Below are positions 27,563 through 35,506 of a stretch of 64,000 bases of DNA, one piece after another (the first letter of the stretch is position 1; every line of letters begins with the position of its first letter). Made by a program: the position numbers and the translations under genes. Under the pieces are notes generated by a model. The model was not told where the DNA came from, did no database searches, and saw only the letters and a program-made list of their open reading frames with translations. Origin of the DNA: a virus; the IMG/VR virus record IMGVR_UViG_3300023174_000121, positions 1 through 64,000 of that record. One strand, given 5' to 3'.

Positions 27563-28476
27563 TCAAATAACTCCACAGTGGGCTTTTTATAATTTGCATA
27601 TGATGGGTATTGTATCAAATTTTCACAGATTTCAATTGCTTTCGTATCATCAACAGTATCACTAAAAAATGAATTCGCTAAGTATTCTCCTTCACCCATC
27701 AAACAATCTCTCATCTTATGCGAAAAGCACATGAACGTCTTTTGATAGTTATTCATGTTTTCTTTGATATGTGCATAAGTGAATGGACCACTATTCTTAC
27801 CAATAATCAACTTAACGAACATGCTTAGAAATGCAATTTGATTTAGATTTCCAGTAGGAGCAGAAAACAAATAATCAGTACATGTTACGTTTGGCAAATC
27901 AACATCAACTTTATGTGTAATGAGAAACTCTTTTTCTGGAAACTTTGTAGCAAGTCCAATAATAATATTTCGCATATCACCCATGCTACTTTGTTCGCTT
28001 TGTTGAACGCCGTTACAAACTAAAATGATTTCTTTAGGATCAACTCTAAACAAATAGTTATTTGCTTCTGTAAGATCAAACTTTCTAAAATCTATAGAAG
28101 GATGATAGTATGAATAATCACCCTTCATTTCTAAATTCAATGCTTGATAGAATTCTTTCCACATGTCATGCAAACAATAAAAGTTTGCATGATCCTTTTC
28201 TTTTAGATGTTTACCAATCCAGCAACCAACCCAAGTGTTGATGTAAAGAATGTTCTCTACTTGTGCGAGTGGAGTAAACGTACCAATCGGATGAATTGAA
28301 CTTAAAGAAACATGCTCACAATTCAAATCCGAAACAATGTTCGGATGATTATCATGAGCATATCTAAAAGTTACTCCGTTGGGATATCTGCTAATGATAT
28401 CCCTAACGTATTCCTTATTAATGAAACAGTCACCATTTCTCCAACGATTGAAGAATGTTATGTTGGTGATGTTCAT
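27559..28476 (-). CDS. Putative glycosyltransferase-like protein of the glycan cassette
   Basis: 305 residues with ITNITFFNRWRNGDCFINKE at the start, YINTWVGCWIGKH near 79, and IGKNSGPFTYAH near 228. The RNGDxxxNxxYVRDI opening and the GxxSGPF motif recall glycosyltransferase-9/heptosyltransferase-like GT-B proteins (which sense a G-x-x-SGP in the donor half). I do not recognise a specific family. Cistronic overlap with both neighbours supports a shared pathway. Confidence 0.55.
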   Translation of the reverse strand: MNITNITFFNRWRNGDCFINKEYVRDIISRYPNGVTFRYAHDNHPNIVSDLNCEHVSLSSIHPIGTFTPLAQVENILYINTWVGCWIGKHLKEKDHANFYCLHDMWKEFYQALNLEMKGDYSYYHPSIDFRKFDLTEANNYLFRVDPKEIILVCNGVQQSEQSSMGDMRNIIIGLATKFPEKEFLITHKVDVDLPNVTCTDYLFSAPTGNLNQIAFLSMFVKLIIGKNSGPFTYAHIKENMNNYQKTFMCFSHKMRDCLMGEGEYLANSFFSDTVDDTKAIEICENLIQYPSYANYKKPTVELFE

Positions 28477-29702
28477 TTAGAGATGATTTCGAAGATTGGA
28501 CAAGGAACAATAAACGCTCCACCTCCATCTAAAAATGCTTTCTCTCTTACTTGAAATTCGCTAATGAAGTGCCAAGGCAACACCAATGCATAGTCTGGTT
28601 TTGCTTTTCGCATTTCTTCTTCGCTAATGATGGGAATGTTTGATCCGATTGTTTTGTAACCAAACTTATATGGACTACGTTCTGCAATTGCTTTAACATG
28701 TGTATTGTCAATGCCAAAGTATTGAAGAAGTGTATTACCTTTGGTGCTTGCGCCATAGCCATATACGCTCTTACCGCTATGCTTTGCTTTCTCAATGAAT
28801 TCAAGAACATCAATTTTCAAATCATCAAGTCGGTGCTTGAATGAATTCCAAATGACTGGACTTGAAATGTCTACCACATTGTTCTCATAGTTTAGAATTG
28901 TTTCGACACGATAGTCGCAAACATCACGCAAAGGTGAGCTGCCGAAACTACTGACTGGCGCACTTTCTTTTTGGAAATAAATTCTAAAACTTCCGCCGTT
29001 GGTGTCATTCAAACTACAGTCAACAACTTTAAAGCCATGCTGAGAGAACAACTTGTTAATACTCTTCAGATCATAGTAATAAACATGCTCATGGCAAATG
29101 TTATCAAATGCTAGTTGATTAATCATCAAAGGAGTATAACTCATTTGAAGAACTGCAACACCATCATCATCAAGAACATCATACATGTCTTGAACAAATG
29201 GATGCGGATCATCTAGGTCATAAAACATTGCAATGCAAGTAATGACTTTTGCTTTCTTGCCAGAAAATCCAGCTTCAATCCATGCATCTTTGCTAAAGTA
29301 ATCTTGCACAACTGTTGCGACTTTGCTGCTCTCTGCATAGAATGAATCGTCGCAAGGATCGATACCAACTTTTTTTAGATTATCTGGAACAGCTTTCAAT
29401 AGAGTTCCGTCATTACATGCAATGTCAAGCCAAACGTCATTGTCTTTCAACTTAACGCGGGATGTGATTTCTTTTACGATACCTTGCAATTCAAGCGTCA
29501 TGCTTGTATTGATTGCACTACGATACCAATACCTACCCCACATAGTAGATGGTGGTGCAATGTCTGCTGGATTCAAGCGTGGTGCGCCCAACTCTTCGTC
29601 AAGATACAAATCTAGACTATACTTTTGGCGACCTTCCATTTCGCTATCATCTTTGATGAAATCACTTACATAATGATTTCCAAGTTCAAGTAATTTTTTC
29701 AT
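28473..29702 (-). CDS. SAM-dependent sugar C-methyltransferase family protein, zinc domain degraded
   Basis: 409 residues with the start at 29702, where GGAG lies six bases upstream; longer starts at 29714 and 29732 are possible. [12 protein letters not shown] near the start corresponds to the Methyltransf_13 zinc domain, but its cysteines are absent (DEELGAPRL where family members have CxxCGLxQL). VWLDIACNDGTLLKAVP is the SAM motif I. The C-terminal domain (KSVYGYGASTKGNTLLQYF, LVLPWHF) matches the Methyltransf_14 module. Such enzymes C-methylate deoxysugar nucleotides; here likely a GDP-sugar. Confidence 0.8.
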   Translation of the reverse strand: MKKLLELGNHYVSDFIKDDSEMEGRQKYSLDLYLDEELGAPRLNPADIAPPSTMWGRYWYRSAINTSMTLELQGIVKEITSRVKLKDNDVWLDIACNDGTLLKAVPDNLKKVGIDPCDDSFYAESSKVATVVQDYFSKDAWIEAGFSGKKAKVITCIAMFYDLDDPHPFVQDMYDVLDDDGVAVLQMSYTPLMINQLAFDNICHEHVYYYDLKSINKLFSQHGFKVVDCSLNDTNGGSFRIYFQKESAPVSSFGSSPLRDVCDYRVETILNYENNVVDISSPVIWNSFKHRLDDLKIDVLEFIEKAKHSGKSVYGYGASTKGNTLLQYFGIDNTHVKAIAERSPYKFGYKTIGSNIPIISEEEMRKAKPDYALVLPWHFISEFQVREKAFLDGGGAFIVPCPIFEIISK

Positions 29703-30180
29703 TAGTTTCTCCATGGTAAGACTTTTCTTCAATCAATTCAGAATTGCAAAGTAGATTAATTTCTTTCTTAATTCTTGCACGTTCATCATTAGTTTTTGGA
29801 ATCAATCTAGCGACATTGATAAAGTGTTCGCCATAAGATTGTGCAGCAATCAGATCACGAATATCATCTTCAAGATTCCAGATTTTGTAATTGACAACAA
29901 ACAGTTCATTGAAAAGTTTATTAACAGTATCTTTCGTTTGCTTGTATATATCTAGGGAAATTAAAAGACGATGTTCTTTATCAATATTGATTAGCTTCGC
30001 TTCATCTTTGATTTCAATCATTTTGATTTGAAGAATCGTAATTCGATCAAACAAATCACCAATGCTTCCAGGAATATACACAGCTCCAGCAGGTGGAGAT
30101 TTGATTAGAGTTTTTTCCAATGAACCAAATTCTCTTTTGTAAACTGTTTTACCTTTATCTGGACTTTCGTAGATTTGCAT
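29686..30180 (-). CDS. DUF6165-like protein of the glycan cassette
   Basis: 164 residues with the start at 30180, which has GGAG nine bases upstream, and not the earlier in-frame codons inside the dehydratase gene. The diagnostic block is [20 protein letters not shown] with downstream NxxKExxxL and [12 protein letters not shown], as in the family I know as DUF6165, often adjacent to glycan genes. Function unknown; helical throughout. Confidence 0.65.
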   Translation of the reverse strand: MQIYESPDKGKTVYKREFGSLEKTLIKSPPAGAVYIPGSIGDLFDRITILQIKMIEIKDEAKLINIDKEHRLLISLDIYKQTKDTVNKLFNELFVVNYKIWNLEDDIRDLIAAQSYGEHFINVARLIPKTNDERARIKKEINLLCNSELIEEKSYHGETNEKIT

Positions 30181-31198
30181 TTTTTTGTTTCTCCATTTCA
30201 CTTTCACACATTTCGAATACCAAGTCTTTGAACGTGTACTCTGGCTTCCAGTCTAACACTTTCTTAGCTTTACTGCAATCACCGAAAATTGTTGGCACTT
30301 CTGCGGGACGATAGAAGTCTTTATTAACTTCAATAATTTTCGCACCAGTAGAAACATTGATACCGATTTCGCTAAGACCTTCGCCACGCCATTCAATTTT
30401 GAATCCGAGATACTCTGCAACATCTTCGCAAAAATCGCGAACCGAATGCTCTTCATCGCTGGAGATAACATAGTCATCTGGTTTATCTTGTTGTAGCATC
30501 GCCCACATTGCACGGACATAATCTTTAGCGTGACCCCAATCACGGCGAGCATTTAGATTACCTAATTGAAGAATTGATTGCAAGCCTAGATGGGTACGAA
30601 TCATTCCCTGAACGATCTTTCGAGTAACGAACTCTGGTCCACGTCGCGGACTTTCATGATTGAATAGAATGCCATTACATGCGAAGAGATTAAAACTTTC
30701 GCGATAGTTTACAACAATCCAGTAGCCGTAGAGTTTAGCAACAGCATATGGCGAGCGTGGATAGAATGGTGTGGCTTCAGTTTGTGGAGTCTCTTTTACT
30801 TTGCCATACAATTCACTTGTTGATGCTTGATAAAATTTTACTTGTTTCTCTTTTGAGAGAGTCTTAACTGCTTCAAGCAATTTTAAAACACCGATTGCGT
30901 TTGCGTCACCAGTGTATGTTGGGCAATCATAGCTTACGCTAACGTGGCTTTGTGCGCCGAGATTATAAACCTCATCTGGCTTCACTTTAAAAACAATAGA
31001 CTCTAGATTTGCAGAATCAGTCAAATCGCCATAATGAAGTTTAAGTCTATGTTGAATGAATTCAATGTTGCCGGCATTGATTCCTGTACTTGAACGTCTA
31101 ACAATTCCATGAACTTCGTATCCTTTATCAAGTAGAAGTTCTGCGAGATAGCTTCCGTCTTGACCAGTAATACCAGTAATCAATGCAACTTTACTCAT
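30155..31198 (-). CDS. gmd: GDP-mannose 4,6-dehydratase
   Basis: 347 residues, normal family length. [21 protein letters not shown] with the NADP-binding GxxGxxG at 9-15, [39 protein letters not shown], and catalytic SPYAVAKLY (YxxxK). Followed by [13 protein letters not shown] and [13 protein letters not shown]. It makes GDP-4-keto-6-deoxymannose, precursor of fucose, rhamnose and perosamine type sugars. First gene of the glycan operon. Confidence 0.95.
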   Translation of the reverse strand: MSKVALITGITGQDGSYLAELLLDKGYEVHGIVRRSSTGINAGNIEFIQHRLKLHYGDLTDSANLESIVFKVKPDEVYNLGAQSHVSVSYDCPTYTGDANAIGVLKLLEAVKTLSKEKQVKFYQASTSELYGKVKETPQTEATPFYPRSPYAVAKLYGYWIVVNYRESFNLFACNGILFNHESPRRGPEFVTRKIVQGMIRTHLGLQSILQLGNLNARRDWGHAKDYVRAMWAMLQQDKPDDYVISSDEEHSVRDFCEDVAEYLGFKIEWRGEGLSEIGINVSTGAKIIEVNKDFYRPAEVPTIFGDCSKAKKVLDWKPEYTFKDLVFEMCESEMEKQKNANLRKSR

Positions 31199-31266
31199 AA
31201 TTTTTCACCTCTAAAGAAAAACATTATTCTAACATACAACTATATATCTAGCAAATTTTCTCAAAC

Positions 31267-31274
31267 AATAAATA
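31267..31274 (+). promoter_or_regulatory. Late-type box AATAAATA before the membrane-protein cassette
   Basis: Plus-strand AATAAATA (seven of eight to TATAAATA), 17 bases before the ATG at 31292, which also has an acGGAGaaa ribosome site. Suggests late expression of the four-gene membrane cassette. Confidence 0.4.
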
Positions 31275-31291
31275 ATAAAAACGGAGAAAAT

Positions 31292-31576
31292 ATGGAATTT
31301 ACCGACATTACTACTATCGTCGCTGATGTTGGATTTCCAATCTCAGCAGCAATTGCTGCTGGTTATTTCGTATTACTCTGTCTCAAATTCATTCTAGCTG
31401 GAGTCACCTCTTCTATCAAGTCATTAGAAGAGATTACAAAAAGCCTAGACAAAAGAATTGACATAATGAATTCCGAAGTAGAAAGAATTGACATTAAAAT
31501 ATCTCATGCTTTAGGATTACAGCCCAATTTTGGAAGAATTGCTCGGGCTAATCATAATGATGTTAGAAAAGATTAA
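31292..31576 (+). CDS. Small membrane protein with coiled tail (holin-like, paralogue of 32502-32786)
   Basis: 94 residues. The start at 31292 has GGAG seven bases upstream. One hydrophobic segment (GFPISAAIAAGYFVLLCLKF, ~14-33) follows a short N-terminus, then an amphipathic helix with heptads (IKSLEEITKSLDKRIDIMNS). Same plan and the same VGFPI/YGFPI-AA entry as the second protein of the cassette. BhlA/holin-like small proteins share this TM-plus-coiled-coil layout. Role in lysis or as a membrane partner of the sensor is inferred. Confidence 0.7.
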   Translation: MEFTDITTIVADVGFPISAAIAAGYFVLLCLKFILAGVTSSIKSLEEITKSLDKRIDIMNSEVERIDIKISHALGLQPNFGRIARANHNDVRKD

Positions 31577-31597
31577 AAACACTAGGGTCATTAGTCA

Positions 31598-31771
31598 ATG
31601 CCAAATACTAAAAGGCAAACGCATCATAGACAACCACATAAGTCTTCTTCCCCACAGGAGTCTGACAAAAAAGCACACACTGCTGGGATTGGCATACTTT
31701 TAATTTTACTCACCAACTATCAGGCTGAAATTAAACAAATTGTTTCGGCCCTACTAAAGGGTATAACATGA
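31598..31771 (+). CDS. Tiny membrane protein upstream of the sensor
   Basis: 57 residues: a basic, His/Lys/Ser-rich N-terminus (TKRQTHHRQPHKSSSPQ), a short hydrophobic segment TAGIGILLILLTNY at ~28-41, and a helical end. The stop overlaps the ATG of the sensor gene (ATGA at 31768-31771), which argues that it is a real, coupled gene. The ribosome site (AGGG) is weak. Confidence 0.5.
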   Translation: MPNTKRQTHHRQPHKSSSPQESDKKAHTAGIGILLILLTNYQAEIKQIVSALLKGIT

Positions 31772-32502
31772 CTGCATTATTAAATAAAGTTTTTGAATAT
31801 AAGAAACTACCTTTTATTCTTGGTGGTTTAATATTTGCATCTTCTCTGACACTTCTTTCTGTCTTTAAGACTGCTGAGACACAACTCACACAACTTGATA
31901 ATGCACGAAAAGTTGCAAAAGAAATGTCTAAGAGTTCAGATGATCTAACTGCATATGCAAGATATTATGTCACTACTAAAAACGATAAATGGAAAATTGA
32001 ATTTGAAAAAGTCTTAGCAATTCGTTCTGGTGAAATTCCAAACGATGATGGACTAAAAAAATCTTTTAAAGATAAAGTCAAAGAAGTTGGATTTGAACAG
32101 AACGAACTCGATATGATTCTAAAGTCAGAACTCTTATCTAATGAACTTGCAAAACTTGAAATCAAAGCATTTAAGAATATTGAAGATTATAAAGCAGAGA
32201 AAGAACCCGAAAAGAACGCAGAGAAATTAGGCATTCTTGCAGTACAGGCAGAAATGGCAATGTTTGGAGAAGATTACCAAAAGCATAAATTTCTTGTCAT
32301 GGACGCTGCAAACGAATTCTATAATATTGTTCATGGTCGATTGAACTCTGCATATAACAAATCAATGACGATTGCATGGGCTTTGATTTCTACAATTAAT
32401 GTGTCTCTCCTAATGTTAATGATCTTCATTCAACATGGAAATAAAATTGTAAAGAAACCAGTGCGTAAACCAAGAAAAGTAATTCCAAAAAAGGTAGAGT
32501 GA
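31768..32502 (+). CDS. Two-TM protein with chemoreceptor-like sensory domain and no signalling domain
   Basis: 244 residues: TM1 at ~15-33 (PFILGGLIFASSLTLLSVF), an all-helical external domain (~34-198), TM2 at ~201-223, and a short basic Pro/Lys cytoplasmic tail. The segment SSDDLTAYARYYVTT (56-70) with VLAIRSGEIP (82-91) is the hallmark of four-helix sensory domains in bacterial chemoreceptors and histidine kinases (SSDDLTRMARTYVVTGD...). HAMP, MCP-signal and kinase domains are all absent. Translation is coupled to both neighbours. Candidate periplasmic sensor or decoy; possibly a lysis-timing regulator given its neighbours. Confidence 0.75.
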   Translation: MTALLNKVFEYKKLPFILGGLIFASSLTLLSVFKTAETQLTQLDNARKVAKEMSKSSDDLTAYARYYVTTKNDKWKIEFEKVLAIRSGEIPNDDGLKKSFKDKVKEVGFEQNELDMILKSELLSNELAKLEIKAFKNIEDYKAEKEPEKNAEKLGILAVQAEMAMFGEDYQKHKFLVMDAANEFYNIVHGRLNSAYNKSMTIAWALISTINVSLLMLMIFIQHGNKIVKKPVRKPRKVIPKKVE

Positions 32503-32786
32503 TGTATATTGTAGAGTTGATTAACAAGTATGGGTTTCCAATCATTGCTGCATTTGGACTAGCATACTTTGTTCACTACACTTGGATTTGGGTAACACTA
32601 GAAATAAAACCTGTTATTTCTAGTGCAAATAAATCACTCATCGATTTGATCGATAGAATAAGAACTCTTGATAATGATTTAATTCGACTCAATGAAAAGA
32701 TCGACACAGTTCTACAACTTCGCGGCAGAACAATTGACGCAGAAAGAATAGCAGTAGACAAACAAATCAATAAAAATCAAGCATAG
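32502..32786 (+). CDS. Small membrane protein with coiled tail, paralogue of 31292-31576
   Basis: 94 residues; the ATG shares its first base with the sensor stop (TGATG). One hydrophobic segment (YGFPIIAAFGLAYFVHYTWI, ~10-29) then a coiled helix (LIDLIDRIRTLDNDLIRLNE). Same length and layout as the first gene of the cassette. Its 3' end overlaps the convergent hydrolase gene by ten bases. Holin-like or sensor-partner role is inferred. Confidence 0.75.
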   Translation: MYIVELINKYGFPIIAAFGLAYFVHYTWIWVTLEIKPVISSANKSLIDLIDRIRTLDNDLIRLNEKIDTVLQLRGRTIDAERIAVDKQINKNQA

Positions 32787-33268
32787 AAAATGTGTTTGCC
32801 TATTTTGGTAATCACTTTCTTATTCCATCTAGGATTTACATAATTAGCATGATAATAAAGGGCATTGTCTAGCTTCTTTATTCTATGCCCACCAACAAGA
32901 ATTCTATACGCAGCTTCTTTAGATGCGATAAATTCTTGTGAATCATATCTCATAAGCCGACTCTTCTTTTCACATACCCAAGAGAATTGACATGTTTTGT
33001 TAACTTTTTGATAGACTGTTTTGCAAACAGTATTACCAAACTTACCAGATTTAACTCTATTAAGAGTCACTTGCGCTACTGCAAGTTTACCCTCAAAAGA
33101 TTCTGTTGCTGCTTCGTAATATATGTTTTGTGCTAAACAATTGATTTGTTGTTCTGTACTAGGAGTTATCAACTGATATTTGCTCTCTACAATTCCACTA
33201 TCTACCGATAATATCAAACCAAAAAATAAAAAAGATCCTAGTAAGACTTTTATAGTCTTTAGTATCAT
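32777..33268 (-). CDS. SleB/CwlJ-type cell-wall hydrolase (Hydrolase_2), secreted or signal-anchored
   Basis: 163 residues. A hydrophobic N-terminus (IKVLLGSFLFFGLILSV, ~6-22) serves as signal peptide or anchor. The catalytic domain has CLAQNIYYEAATESFEGKLA with the conserved glutamate, VAQVTLNRVKSGKFG, CQFSWVCEKK, and the ending YYHANYVNPRW. Members cleave peptidoglycan; family proteins are used by many aquatic phages as endolysins. The ribosome site AAGGAA just upstream lies at the very end of the tmRNA coding piece. Confidence 0.88.
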   Translation of the reverse strand: MILKTIKVLLGSFLFFGLILSVDSGIVESKYQLITPSTEQQINCLAQNIYYEAATESFEGKLAVAQVTLNRVKSGKFGNTVCKTVYQKVNKTCQFSWVCEKKSRLMRYDSQEFIASKEAAYRILVGGHRIKKLDNALYYHANYVNPRWNKKVITKIGKHIFYA

Positions 33269-33281
33269 CTACTTCCTTATC

Positions 33282-33594
33282 GAGTTTTGAAAGTGGTAGG
33301 TTATTCTGTTACGAGGAAACCTACCGAAACCCTAAGTGGTTATCACGCCACTAATCTGTATTCGCTATCGTTTGCGTTTACTTGATTTGCTTCTACGGCC
33401 GAGTTGCCTCAACTCTACGGCTTTCGCATTGCCGTGTTGTCTGCATCGATACTCTTTGCTCTGTCGAACCTAATTCGGGCCCATCATAAACATAATGTTT
33501 GGAACTTTTATTATGAGCATTATTATCTCATTCACCAGTAGACAATATGTTTATGGTGGACCCGGGGGAGAACTGCCCTCCCCGTCCAAAACTC
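33282..33594 (-). ncRNA. ssrA: Circularly permuted (two-piece) tmRNA
   Basis: Read on the minus strand. Acceptor piece (33594-33554): TTTTGGAC, a T-arm-like hairpin (stem GGGGAG/CTCCCC, loop GGCAGTT), acceptor strand CGGGTCC, A73 and encoded CCA ending at 33554. Intervening sequence 33553-33483. Coding piece from 33482: GGGCCCG pairs with CGGGTCC, including the G3-U70 alanine identity pair; then AATTAGGTTCGACA (the tmRNA D-domain), two hairpins, resume codon GCA at 33375 and tag ANDSEYRLVA followed by TGA TAA (33345-33340), the stop lying in a GTGG/CCAC hairpin. A GGTAGGTT/AACCTACC hairpin follows (33325-33295). CAAAACTC (33289-33282) is perfectly complementary to GAGTTTTG (33594-33587) of the acceptor piece. 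Exact mature ends are not known. Confidence 0.9.
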
Positions 33595-33643
33595 ATTTTT
33601 CTTTGCTTCTTTCCTTTCAGAGTTTACAACAATACTTTTATTT

Positions 33644-33672
33644 AGTATATCATTATTTTACAAATGGTGCAA
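33644..33672 (-). promoter_or_regulatory. Sigma70-like promoter for the tmRNA
   Basis: Minus strand TTGCAC (33667-33672), 17-base spacer, TATACT (33644-33649). It overlaps the end of the MazG-like gene and would start transcription about 40 bases before the acceptor piece; the transcript can continue into the SleB-like gene. Confidence 0.6.
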
Positions 33673-34009
33673 GGTTGGGTGATTTCCATCCCTCTGGCTT
33701 TAGCACTTTGCCATCTTCACGCTTTCGAACCTTTCCTGTGTCTTTATCTATCTTGTCAAAATTGCTTCTTGCGACTTCACCCCATGCACCATTAACATCA
33801 TAGCCTTTCATGTAGCAATAGCCAAGAATAACCCAAATCATATCCATACATGCATCAAGTTTTTCTACTTCATCATCTTTATTGTTTGCTTGAATGAATT
33901 CATTAAACTCTTCAACAATTAGATTTCGATATAGACTTGCATTTGCTTTAGTCTTTTCTTGATCACACGCATCAATAAAAATTCGAACATCATCATACAT
34001 TCTATTCAT
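33653..34009 (-). CDS. MazG-like / all-alpha NTP pyrophosphatase-type protein
   Basis: 118 residues with the start at 34009, six bases after a GGAG and overlapping the nuclease stop. Helical with NLIVEEFNEFIQAN (~31-44, the EExxE-type metal site) and DACMDMIWVILGYCY (~53-67, the ExxD equivalent), then GKVLKPEGWKSPNLAPF, a typical ending of phage MazG-like enzymes. Such enzymes remove non-canonical NTPs or alter (p)ppGpp levels. Confidence 0.75.
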   Translation of the reverse strand: MNRMYDDVRIFIDACDQEKTKANASLYRNLIVEEFNEFIQANNKDDEVEKLDACMDMIWVILGYCYMKGYDVNGAWGEVARSNFDKIDKDTGKVRKREDGKVLKPEGWKSPNLAPFVK

Positions 34010-34670
34010 ATAAAACTCCATCATATGCTTCACGGTAAGAAATAAACTCTTTGATATAGTCATCGCGCTTTTTAATAAACACTTGCGGATGATCTGAATC
34101 AACTGCAATCATAATAACTAATTGAGTAACTGGAATTCCAGTACGCTCTTCATACATTACTGCATAAGCAGAGCATTGCATGAAATAGTTTTTAATATTA
34201 GCTTCTTTCTTTTGTTTAGAAGATGTTTTAAAATCAATGATTGAAAGTTTATTGTCATACTCTGCAATGCAATCAACACGACCAGCGACTTTCAAATGAT
34301 GCGAATAGAGCGGAATCTCAATCGCATGGATGTTATTGATATGCTCATCCATCAAAGGCTGCAATGATTTGAACATTACAAACGAATCTGGAATTGCTTT
34401 CTCTGCATACTTTTCTGAATTATTCAGATAGTCTTCACAGATTTTATGCACTCTTGTTCCGCGACTCGATGCTTTAGTAGATATTCGATTTGCTTCCTCT
34501 TCACCAACTCTTTTACGCCAAGCAATAATATCTGCTTTGGTATGCTGTGATGTAATAGTTGTCACCGACGGATATAATTGTCCGTCGGGAGTTTTATAGA
34601 ATCTTTTACCATTTACGGTTTCAGTTTCTAAGTCATAGTCAATTGCACATGGCACATGATTAAATTTCAC
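34002..34670 (-). CDS. PD-(D/E)XK exonuclease (RecB/Cas4/MGME1-like)
   Basis: 222 residues. PSVTTITSQHTKAD near 34, RGTRVHKICEDYL near 70, AGRVDCIAEYDNKLSIIDFKTSS (~128-150 in pieces) with the D...D-F-K catalytic triad, and MQCSAYAVMYEERTG, the QxxxY motif IV. This is the single-strand exonuclease type found in T4-like aquatic phages, with a likely role in recombination or DNA processing. Adjacent to phoH. Confidence 0.85.
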   Translation of the reverse strand: MKFNHVPCAIDYDLETETVNGKRFYKTPDGQLYPSVTTITSQHTKADIIAWRKRVGEEEANRISTKASSRGTRVHKICEDYLNNSEKYAEKAIPDSFVMFKSLQPLMDEHINNIHAIEIPLYSHHLKVAGRVDCIAEYDNKLSIIDFKTSSKQKKEANIKNYFMQCSAYAVMYEERTGIPVTQLVIMIAVDSDHPQVFIKKRDDYIKEFISYREAYDGVLYE

Positions 34671-34683
34671 TTTGCATAATCCA

Positions 34684-35466
34684 TTAATTTTGTATTGTGT
34701 CTTCGTATTGTAGTTTTGCTAATATGTAGTCTTTAACCAAAGAGGATCGAACAATATCATCAGCAGTAAATTCGATTCTGGTGAATGCTTTCATGTGCAT
34801 AGCAACGTCAAAGAATTTTAGAATACCTGTCTTGTCGTTTGATTTCCTTAGATCTGTTTGTCTATAGTCGCCACACCAAATAATTTTAGAGCGATATCCA
34901 ACGCGAGTCATTACGGTATCAATCTCTTCGAAATTCATATTCTGCATTTCGTCAACGATAATGATAGCATCATCAAATGACATACCGCGAATGAATGAAG
35001 TAGAAATGAATTCTACATAACCTTGCTCTGAAAGTCTAGCCCATGCATCTTTACGTCCAAAGATTGTTTGGCAAATCTGTTGATATGGTTGCTGATAGAT
35101 TTCCATCTTTTCAGTAACGTCACCAGGCAAATGACCAATCTCTCTTGATTGAACAGCGGAACGAACAACAATGATTTTATCAAATGGATTGTTCTTGTCG
35201 AGAACTTCCATTAATGATTTATACATTGCAATAAATGTCTTTCCTGTTCCAGCAACACCATGCAATGCTACGAAATAATCACCTCTATCATATGCATCAA
35301 AGAATAATTTTTGATTCTCTGTTAGTGGCTCAAACTTCTTTACATCATCAAGTTTCAACTTCAATGTGTTATTAACTTGTCTTGGAGTTTTTGTTGACGT
35401 TTGTGGACCAGAAATTTCCAATTCATCAGATTGTGGAATTTTTGGTACAGCAGGTTTTCTAGCCAT
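34684..35466 (-). CDS. phoH: PhoH-like ATPase
   Basis: 260 residues. Walker A GVAGTGKT at 70-77, RSAVQSREIGHLPGD (the PhoH signature), IIIVDEMQNMNF (Walker B) and WCGDYRQTD. A flexible N-terminus of ~40 residues precedes the ATPase core. PhoH homologues are near-universal in aquatic T4-like phages; the proposed role is RNA or phosphate-stress related and unproven. Confidence 0.93.
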   Translation of the reverse strand: MARKPAVPKIPQSDELEISGPQTSTKTPRQVNNTLKLKLDDVKKFEPLTENQKLFFDAYDRGDYFVALHGVAGTGKTFIAMYKSLMEVLDKNNPFDKIIVVRSAVQSREIGHLPGDVTEKMEIYQQPYQQICQTIFGRKDAWARLSEQGYVEFISTSFIRGMSFDDAIIIVDEMQNMNFEEIDTVMTRVGYRSKIIWCGDYRQTDLRKSNDKTGILKFFDVAMHMKAFTRIEFTADDIVRSSLVKDYILAKLQYEDTIQN

Positions 35467-35506
35467 TGAAGACCTCTTTCTAGTATTGTAATGAAGGGCT
35501 CCAACA

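Noticed and set aside
33273-33318. Second pseudoknot in the tmRNA by pairing of UUCCU (33318-33314) with AGGAA (33277-33273)
   Set aside because: The AGGAA is also the ribosome site of the SleB-like gene; five pairs are too few to claim it.
33495-33803. Plus-strand frame of 102 codons
   Set aside because: It is antisense to the tmRNA acceptor piece and to the MazG-like gene, has no ribosome site and encodes no recognisable protein.
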